From Hydrangea macrophylla (lineage: Eukaryota; Streptophyta; Magnoliopsida; Cornales; Hydrangeaceae), in contig CM066988.1 of NCBI GenBank assembly GCA_033977485.1, positions 140,499,359-140,563,358 on the forward strand: 64,000 nt of DNA, read 5' to 3'. Below the pieces are notes generated by a model that ran no database searches, had not been told where the DNA came from, and worked only from the letters and a program-made list of their open reading frames with translations. This document shows positions 56,219-64,000 of this stretch, one piece after another. The position numbers and the translations under genes are program-made. Numbering within the stretch: the stretch's first letter is position 1; every line of letters starts with the position of its first letter.

Positions 56219-57660
56219 TGTAGATAATGGTTAACAACTCACATAGTTTGACCAGCACATGTCACCAATAATTCCACGTGTATCAACATTGCTACTTATT
56301 ATGGGCTCCAATTATAACCACTAGCCTACTACAGATCAGTCCAAGGCATGTCTGCCTCACCCCAGAGGAGCCCATTCTGAAGCCCACTCAGAGTAACCCA
56401 CTCTAAAGCCCACTCGAAGAAACCCACTCTGAAGCCACCTCAGATAGCCCACTTTGAAGAACCCATTCTGAAGCCACCTCAGTGGAGTCCACTCTAAAGC
56501 TCACCTCAGAGAAGCCCACTCTGAAGCCTTACCTCGGAGCCCACTCTAAAGCCCACTCTGAAGCTCACTCCAAAGCACTTCAGAGCCCACTCCAAGACAA
56601 AGGAAATCCCCACTCGCAAACCACTCTCCAGATCTCCACCTGCTGACCATACTTTGGGTCTTACTCTCCAGATCCCCACTCACAAACCGCTCTCCATATC
56701 TCACTCGCTAGTGTCTCTACTCACCAAGGACCATATGCTACTGATATACTAATTATTTAATACTAAATGCACATATACTTGCAACTCGGAACACCCACCT
56801 TTGGTCGAGAAGCAGTACCTAAGGGTGGCCACGCCCATTGGGATATCGGGAGTTCTTGGCTAGGTGGCTAGGACCAAGGGCTTCTTCCTAGCTAACGTCT
56901 TTTACAAGCAAAGCTAGGGTTGGTTCCAAAAAGAAAGAGAGACACGTGACTTTCACGTGCTCTGCCCCACCAACCTCACATCCAATTTAAAAGGAAACAA
57001 TGACCGCAACATCCGCCGAAACCTTTGACCTCCATAGCCAGGCCGCGTAATACTCTGCACCAATGACCAAGCCTTTGAACTTGCCATCGCTTACCTTCTG
57101 CGAACCAATGGCATGAGTCTTGGTATCTTCCCTCGCTTAAACATCTGCACCAATGGAATGTCTTTCCCCCTTTGACAACTCCGTAGCGTTCATCTGTCAC
57201 CAAGTGACAACACTCCCCACATATCTGATTCGCTTCTCCCAAGCCCATGCCAAATCAACATCTCATTTAATGCCCATACCTACCTTAAGTAGACAGATCA
57301 CTCCGAGAAGGCCAACTCAGGTTTCTCCAGTTGTCTCACAACCCCTCACTACTCCCTCTATAAGTACCAGCTTTATTCTACACATTCAAAAGACGGGACC
57401 AACTCAACTAAACCTAACATAGACTCACAACAATTTAGCTAAGAGACTTTTGCTCTAACCATTGCCCTGACTCCTTAAGTCACTGATAGTTACTTCACCC
57501 TCATTCCTAAGCCTTTGGGTCTTATCGACCCTTAGCCCATCTCCCAACATCACCTGGATCACCTTACAATACCACTTACCAACACCAATCGGGCCTACCC
57601 CACATTAGACACCACACCACACGTTCACCTAGATCTCAGTCTGCTACTGCTCTCTCTCTC
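56219..57660 (+). mobile_element. Probable 3' LTR of the remnant
   Basis: Starts TGTAGATAATGG after a G-run. Contains the AGCCCACTCTGAAGCC repeats (56343-56605) and a TATA-like box (57357-57366). End not defined. Confidence 0.45.
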
Positions 57661-58128
57661 ATTTGGGGCTACCTTGGTTCTCACCCGAGTCATATTTTCT
57701 CTGAATCCCATTTATTCTATTGCATTTTTACATAATATTATTTTACCATACTTCTGTATTATTTTATCACATTTTATTTGGTTCACATGTTTTAGTGTTG
57801 CATGTATGATGCATCATCGAATATATTGAGAATAAAAACCAACGAATGTATTGAGAACATAACCTAGAACAACGAGTGTACTGAAAAAAAAAATCCTAAA
57901 TAGTAACGAATGAGTGAAAGTTGTGAATCCAATTTAACATGAATATTAGCTAACGTTTAGGTAATAATTTCACTTGTCTATATATTTCAATTCAATACTT
58001 TTTAAAAGCCAATTCAAGCTCCATATTTTACTCCCTCTTTTTTTTAACTAGGGAGATTAGTGCCAAATGGAGTTTTTTAAGATTTGGAGGGACGATTCAA
58101 ATTGACTCTCTAAATCTACCAAGTAGAA
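57661..58128. other. Intergenic
   Basis: No gene is seen. AACGAATGTATTGAGAA-like text is repeated near 57817-57890. Confidence 0.55.
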
Positions 58129-58137
58129 TATTTTAAA

Positions 58138-58321
58138 GAGTAATGCTATGTATATACACTTTTTTACACACTTTTTGATACTCAACTTTAAATGCATATA
58201 CCCTGTATTGTGTAAGCGATGTACAGAAAAGTGTGAAAAATTCAAATAGCTCAAGGTACGTGCATTTAAAACATAGTATGTCAAAAAGTATGTAGAAAAA
58301 TGTATATACCTAACATTATTG
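58138..58321. mobile_element. Mutator-like MITE, 184 bp (GAGTAATGCTATG type)
   Basis: Inverted arms GAGTAATGCTATGTATATAC and GTATATACCTAACATTATTG with inner TTTACACACTTTTTGA-like arms. Flanks TATTTTAAA (58129-58137) and TATTTCAAA (58322-58330) are a 9-bp duplication with one change. Confidence 0.85.
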
Positions 58322-58330
58322 TATTTCAAA

Positions 58331-59018
58331 TAGCAATACACTTAACTAGCTTATTGGAAATGTTTTTTGGATTTTGGTTCTTCTCTTTGGCTAGAAAGTG
58401 AGCTTGGCTAACCTGTTCGAGTAAATGCTCTTAGATACAAAAATAACTACTATTATCAATTTTAATTTCCTTTAATCTTCAGTCTCTAATAATTAATTAG
58501 TTAACCCGCATTAAGTTTATGGTAAATAACTTAGAACGTGGTGAGGGGCTAACATTCTTATTCTCAATCATTACACATGGCCCGTTGCTTTGTCCCTTTA
58601 TAGTAGTCTTTCAGCAACTAAAGGCATATTATCACTCCAGATTGACAATTTAAAAATGTGTTGGATTACCTAGTTTTCCAAATGTTTGTTTGAAAGATCA
58701 GTTACTAAACAAGACAGAAAGAGCCGCCATCAAATTACAAATTTCTCACCTTGGTAAGCAAGGGAAAAAAAATTCCAAATAAATAACAGAAAATCAAGAT
58801 TTTTTTTTTGTCTACTTGCATGGTTAGATGCCAACAAGCTAGACCCCCTACTGAGAAATCACTATAACAACTTTATTGCACATAAATAAATAAGTCAGCA
58901 CAATTAACATAAAGCTCATGTGATTGGTGATATTTTGATGATATGATCCCGATTATTAATTCGGACCACCACATACATCAAAGGGTACAAGGTAGTCACA
59001 AACCACATAATTCTCGTC
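58331..59018. other. Intergenic
   Basis: No gene is seen. Confidence 0.6.
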
Positions 59019-59026
59019 CATGTGAG

Positions 59027-59393
59027 CGGGGGCGGATGCACATAGGGGCAAGAGGGAGGAGTTGTCCCCTCTCAGTTTTTTAAAATCACTATTTTATCCT
59101 ATAAATTTCACATATTATTCATTTTTGTCCCTTAATTGTTCTCCTTCAACTTTTCAAAATCACTTTTTTACCTTATATATTTAATACGTTAGTCATTGTT
59201 GCCCCTTAATTGCCTCCCAACTTTTCAAAATAATTATTTTACCTTATATATTTCATACTTTATTAATTTTTGCCCCTTGGTCCCTCAACTTTTTTTTTAT
59301 TATAAAAAAAATGCTTTTAACTTAAAAAAAAAAAAAAAAAAAAAATTCGGGTCGTAGACACTCCCCTTAATAAAACTCCTGAGTCCGCCCCTG
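59027..59393. mobile_element. hAT-type MITE, 367 bp, with three internal tandem units
   Basis: Ends CGGGGGCGGATGCA and TGAGTCCGCCCCTG; flanks CATGTGAG and CGTGTGAG form an 8-bp duplication with one change. The interior repeats a 64-71 bp unit three times (CTTTTCAAAAT... TTGCCCCTTAATTG). Confidence 0.8.
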
Positions 59394-59401
59394 CGTGTGA
59401 G

Positions 59402-60440
59402 TACCGTTTGATAAGAATGCAACTCTAAGCTGGCTCTGGTTAGCTAGCCAAGGTGACGCAATCAACAGCCCTTTCAACATACTATATTAGCCAACAAGAG
59501 GTCATGATTTATCATATAAATTTCTGTATAAATTAAGAAACAAAGATGAGTACCAAATTATGAGACTGATATAATAAAGACGACCCAAAGTGGTCCCTTA
59601 TACCACCTTCCATCCGATGCTGTTTCATGTGGATGAGAATTAGGTACCTCCATCCAACTTCATCAATTCAATAGATACATATAATATATCGATCCAAAGA
59701 TGCTTTCCTTCCCCTATAGGTACCCTAAGCTTTCCGCGTAGTTAATTAATTGCGTTTATTGATCACTGTTTTTATTACATGCCTATTTGTTATTGTTTAT
59801 TCCTCTATTTTAAATAGTTTTGGTAGCTCAAATTGTTTTTTATCTGTTTATTGTAATAAAAAAATAAATAGATTTGGTGAAAAAAGCAATTGAGGAATAA
59901 GCAGGTGGGGGTTGCTTTTCAATTAAGATTCTCTCTAATTTAATCAATTCCATAACATACAATCAAACACCTAAGTCATAATAAGCAATTTTACTTTTAA
60001 GCATTTTTACAAATTACAATCAAAATCGTATAAGCATAAGCATAGATAAACGGGCTCTACGTGACTACGTCTCAATCTGGTTTTCTTTCAATCTGATATG
60101 GACAGGACATCTTTCTCTCTTCTTCTTTTTTTTTTTTTTCTTTGTTCTTTTTTATTTGTATATATATACTTAGAAAAAGTATCAGCTGGAATTAATTGAT
60201 ATGAGTATGTTTTATATAGGTACAGATGATACATACACATACTTGCGTGTGCTTTGTGTATAATTTAAATTTGAGCAAGTTGGCAGTGGGACTCACTTTA
60301 TTAGGTTAATGCTTGGTTTTTTATTAGGTTAATGCTTGGCTTAAATGGGCAGTAGTCTGGCTAAAGCTTGAAAATGTCCATAGACGCTCTTAAGTCTTAG
60401 ATATGAAAAAGTAAGAAGCAACAGACATTTTGTGCCTTCA
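59402..60440. other. Intergenic
   Basis: No gene is seen. T-run at 60126-60139; tandem TTAGGTTAATGCTTGG at about 60301-60340. Confidence 0.6.
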
Positions 60441-60442
60441 AA

Positions 60443-60915
60443 AAGGCCGGTCCCGAGTATTTAGAGGTTTTGGGACGAATTATTAAATGAGAGGCCCTTA
60501 TAACCAGGGTTCGCTGCCCCCGAGGTGATTTTTTTGGAGTCTACTTATACATAATTGACAATTTTTTTGGGGTCTACTTATAATATGAGTCTGTTTGTAA
60601 AACTTAAACATTGTATGATATGTTTTAAAATTCTTAAAGGGCCAATTTCTAAAACTAAAAAATTCTTACACTAAACGTGTAATTTTTAAAATTCTAGGGG
60701 TCTTTGTTTTTGAGTTTTATAGACATCTATATTAATATATATATGTAGTTGATGACACTAAATTGGGTCATAGAGGAGGCCTAAATGTAAAAATACTAAA
60801 AAATCTCAAAAAAAAAAATATATATACTTATAAAAATTTCATAAAAACCCTAAAAAATTTTAAAACTTTGGTGATCCGGGCGGTAACCCATTTTGCCCCT
60901 TTGGTCGGCCATGCC
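60443..60915. mobile_element. Possible decayed DNA transposon
   Basis: AGGCCGGTCCCGAG on the left and TTTGGTCGGCCATG on the right are weakly inverted; TTTTTTTGG.GTCTACTTATA is repeated at about 60526 and 60562. No duplication. Confidence 0.3.
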
Positions 60916-61174
60916 TTCAAATATTGATTAGGATCCAGTGATATTTTGTGATTTTTAAAACAATTAATTTCTAGCTAAAGTCAAATATATTGTAGCGTGT
61001 TTTCGAGTTCAACCCGTAAACCCATCTTTGTACGTACTACAATTGCATTGGTTGAGACTTCGTGAATCTCAGGATCGACAGATTGAAAAGTCAAAGAAAC
61101 GATTATCCAGATCTATGTAGTTCATAGTTGAATGGTTCAAAATCAAGTGTTTATAATTATGTTAAAACATGTAT
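60916..61174. other. Intergenic
   Basis: No gene is seen. Confidence 0.6.
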
Positions 61175-61177
61175 TTA

Positions 61178-61402
61178 CACTCCGTTTGTTTCCACAAATA
61201 AGAAAATAATCGATTTTCTATTCTTATTTGCTGTAATTCTTGTATTTGGTTTGATCTAAAATTATGATTGAATTCTTTCCAATTCTACCTAATTCTTTTC
61301 TTTAGGAGTTTACAAATCCGACTAAAAGAGGTCTAATTTATCAAAACTTAATTTCAATTTAATTCTATTCAATTCTATTTCAAAATCAAACTAAACGGAG
61401 TG
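61178..61402. mobile_element. PIF/Harbinger-like MITE, 225 bp
   Basis: CACTCCGTTTGTTT to AAACTAAACGGAGTG, flanked by TTA (61175-61177 and 61403-61405). Confidence 0.75.
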
Positions 61403-61674
61403 TTAGTGGGTACTTATTTTGAGGAGTTAGTGTTAAAACTGTTTTATTTTTTCTTTTCAAACCAATATAACCTTGATTTTCAATAAAAAAAACTAAACTA
61501 GAAAATGAAACTTGGACAAAATCAAAACCTATTTATTTCCAAACAGGCAATTTGAGAGAGTTCACGGGCATTGCTTGGGGTGCACAATGTCTACTACAAG
61601 CAATTGTTGGTTAAAAAGGCAAGCCTTTTAGAAATAGTGAGTTCAAAGGTTATATTTTCTGCCAAATTTTGATT

Positions 61675-61842
61675 TGTGTAAGTTTTTGGGTACAAATAAA
61701 TCTCACAAATATAATTCACAAATACCACAATATATCTATTACTCTCATCTGTGAACTCCAAAATGTCCGTGGAGTCCACCAGAAAAGAGATAGACACATT
61801 ATGGTATTTGTGAGATTTGTTTTTGCCCCAAAACTTGACTCA
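61675..61842. mobile_element. Probable MITE
   Basis: AAGTTTTTGGGTACAAATAA and ATCTCACAAAT on the left are inverted to ATTTGTGAGAT and TTTGCCCCAAAACTT on the right. Confidence 0.65.
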
Positions 61843-61873
61843 ACTAAGTCATCGTTTATAAACTTCTAATAGT

Positions 61874-62101
61874 CTTTTTTTTTCTTTTGGATACTTACCT
61901 GGATCCGGACTGGATACATACACACCCCACACACACACACCTCAAGCCCCTCAACGGCCCACAGCAAAGCCCAACAAGAGCCACTTATTCCAACTTAAAC
62001 ACACAACATGGGCAAGTAAATAAATTCCTAATGAGATTCGAACCCTCCCCCTCACACTTGGGGGAGAGGGATTGATGCCAGTAGACCACAAGAGTATTGG
62101 C
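61874..62101 (-). mobile_element. tRNA-derived SINE with 16-bp target duplication
   Basis: Minus strand: A box TGGTCTACTGGC (62088-62077), B box GGTTCGAATC (62044-62035), body with TGGGCTTTGCTGTGGGCC and TCCAGTCCGGATCCAGG, ending in an A-rich tail (T-run 61874-61883). A perfect 16-bp duplication ATAAACTTCTAATAGT is at 61858-61873 and 62102-62117. Confidence 0.92.
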
Positions 62102-62117
62102 ATAAACTTCTAATAGT

Positions 62118-62693
62118 TATTCACACAAATAATAGTTTGTTTCAATCCAACTGCCAAAAACATGTATGTACCAGCAAACACGCCTTTACAATCTCTCCCT
62201 TAAAAATATTAAAAATCAATTACCCAACGACACACCACCCCAACGTCCATATTTTATGGGAATGCCCATGGTTAGCTTGAAAAATTGACAAACTCCAGAA
62301 TAGGACCAAGTTTAATTAGCTCGTTTATCTCTCCCAACTCAAAAGAAATTACTTACCAAACACAAAATTCCAGAGGAGGGTCCTAATGCAATTAGATAAA
62401 ATCTGACTTGTATTTCAATTGTTGAGTTCAAACCATTAATTGGATATTTGAACATTGGATGTTTGCAACATCACAAGGTACATTATTGAACTAGTGAGCC
62501 ACGCACTGTAATTCTTGGCAACTTTCCATAGTCCTGTTCAATTCATGTCTCATGTGAATTCAAAAAATATGTGGAAGCAGCCAAAAGTTGCGTGGATATA
62601 GATGTATGATCCATCATTGTCATGAGAAGAAAATGTTCCAAATAATTGAACATAATCTGGGTCTGGCAAACTTAAAATGCATAAGTAAGGAAC
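62118..62693. other. Intergenic
   Basis: No gene is seen. Confidence 0.6.
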
Positions 62694-63152
62694 TAGGCCT
62701 GTAAATGGATCGGGATTGGATTTGTGATATTCGAATCCGATCCGATAAGAAATCCGTTAACTAAATCCGAATCCGAATTTGTTAGGATTCGGATATTCGT
62801 TAAGCACTTAAAAAAAAAAAATCCCTTAAGCAAATCAAGGTTTATTTATTAATTGGATATCCATTAAGCACCAAAGGAAATTTTTGATCGGATATCCTTT
62901 AAGCACCAAATAGATTTTTTTTTTCCCTAATCGGATAACTGTTAAACACCAAAAGCATTTTATAGTGTAGGGTCATTATGCAATTTTTACAAAACATGGG
63001 GAGCTAAACTGTAAATTAAATTCTATTAGTTTCGGGTTGTCGGGTCGAATATACCAAATCTGAATCCGATCTGTTTTGCTAACAAAATATTCGAATTCGG
63101 ATATTATTATCGGATATTTTCCGGCGGATTCGAATCAGATAAGACAGGCCTA
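62694..63152. mobile_element. Non-autonomous hAT-like element, 459 bp
   Basis: Tips TAGGCCTGTAAAT and ATAAGACAGGCCTA are inverted. Subterminal ATCCGAAT/ATTCGGAT motifs are enriched at both ends (about 62728-62800 and 63060-63140), as in hAT elements. No 8-bp duplication was found. Confidence 0.6.
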
Positions 63153-64000
63153 CTTGAGGGAACCTCACAATACTCAACCAACCAAAATAATTCCAACAAA
63201 AATCAGAAATGCCAGCTAAGGCACGACTAGACCTTGTGATAATTACCCAAACTCAAGAACCCACCTGCCTCGGGTTGGCAGGGTCGAACGGGTCGGGTTG
63301 CTGGAAAAACTAAGTCTGTTGGGTGGGTTTGTTTTGGGCTTCACGAGGATCTGAGGTTGGGCTAGAAAATAACCAAGGCGATAAAGGTTCGTGACAGAAT
63401 AGACTTGGAAAAAAAACACACAAACTGCGCACCTGCCGGTTGTTCGGGAGAGAGAAAATTGTATTCCTCACAAATTATAACATAACTACTGTCTTAATAA
63501 CTGCAAATTTGCAATGTTACACATACTGGAGGGCCGAGGGTGTAGAGAATTCTCTAAGGTACAAAACACTGGTCCCCAATGGTTGCATTGTTCCTATATA
63601 TCAAGGCTCTTTCAGACAGTTGATATAAGGTGGAAAGCAAAATAGACGAAATATCTATCTATCTTATGTAACATATTGGTATGGGACAATGAAAGGTTAA
63701 CGATTTATTTTCATTTTTATGTCACTTTGGGTCTGTAAAGTGTCACGAGAGAATAACTTGCCATTGTAAAGGAATGGACGCTTTTGATAGTGTACATAAA
63801 GATACGACACAAGTCGGCTAGCCAAAGTAGAAACTAATTAAAGATCGATGTGGAAGGCCAAAATAATATAGCAGAGACAATAGAATAATATGGTTTGCTA
63901 ATGTATTGGTACGTGGGTCCCACCTATTAAATTGCCTTTGGGTATTGGCAATTGCTAACAGTAATGGTCCATGGTTAGTACGGCCAGGTTTAATTCAATA
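63153..64000. other. Intergenic to window end
   Basis: No gene is seen. Confidence 0.6.

Larger units (their letters stand above)
54346..57660 (+). mobile_element. LTR-retroelement remnant without coding domains
   Basis: A direct repeat at 54346-54713 and 56219-56605 begins TGAGTAGATAATGG / TGTAGATAATGG. The second copy follows ACATGGGGGCTAA, a likely polypurine tract, so it is probably the 3' LTR. A TATA-like TCTATAAGTA lies at 57357. The internal part (54714-56218) holds only minisatellites and no gag or pol. The right limit near 57660 is a guess. Confidence 0.5.

Noticed and set aside
55707..56234. Short frames in the LTR remnant
   Set aside because: They run through purine-rich minisatellite units with no domain.

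Overview
The window is nuclear DNA of a flowering plant, most likely a eudicot. It is AT-rich and dominated by plant transposable elements. The gene content is plant-specific: a DYW-class pentatricopeptide repeat protein, a leucine-rich repeat extensin, a hAT transposase of the BED/RICESLEEPER type and an antisense plant-mobile-domain gene inside a Ty3/gypsy element. No species can be named from the sequence alone. Only three long open genes look intact: the PPR-DYW protein (16878-19259, minus), the LRX cell-wall protein (28688-31012, minus) and the hAT transposase (34112-36238, plus). All are uninterrupted single reading frames.

Layout. 1-6510 is the 3' part of a Tat-lineage Ty3/gypsy element: a broken integrase on the plus strand, a decayed antisense plant-mobile-domain gene, a polypurine tract and a 1.35-kb 3' LTR. 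The integrase is itself interrupted by another LTR end. 7.1-8.7 kb holds three short inverted-repeat elements. 9.0-15.9 kb is a large foldback whose arms are tandem ~276-bp units, split by a 3.86-kb solo LTR (11620-15476) that carries four hairpin cassettes. A broken plastid-protein-like gene fragment (15943-16410) and the PPR gene follow. 19.3-28.0 kb has no gene; it holds a copia gag remnant, a 189-bp tandem duplication and several MITEs. The LRX gene fills 28.7-31.0 kb.

33.1-38.8 kb is a second foldback. Its left arm has been hit by an apparently intact 3.97-kb hAT element (perfect 8-bp target duplication) and by a MITE, while the right arm keeps both empty sites. 38.8-48.1 kb contains three related solo LTRs, one nested in another, all with 5-bp duplications, with FAR1/MULE-like and LINE fragments at the outer junctions. 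48.5-64 kb is intergenic: more Mutator-type, hAT-type and PIF-type MITEs, two tRNA-derived SINEs (one with a perfect 16-bp target duplication), and an LTR-element remnant with three kinds of minisatellite (54346-57660).

The genes do not form a pathway. The coherent story is genome dynamics: repeated LTR-LTR recombination (at least four solo LTRs, no complete element), layered nested insertions whose order can be read from target duplications, and several Mutator-like MITEs with similar GAGTAAT-type ends. The most unusual structures are the hairpin cassettes with self-complementary variable flanks inside the 3.86-kb LTR, hairpin MITEs whose two arms match each other better than they match the other copy, and the foldback that keeps its own empty-site controls.
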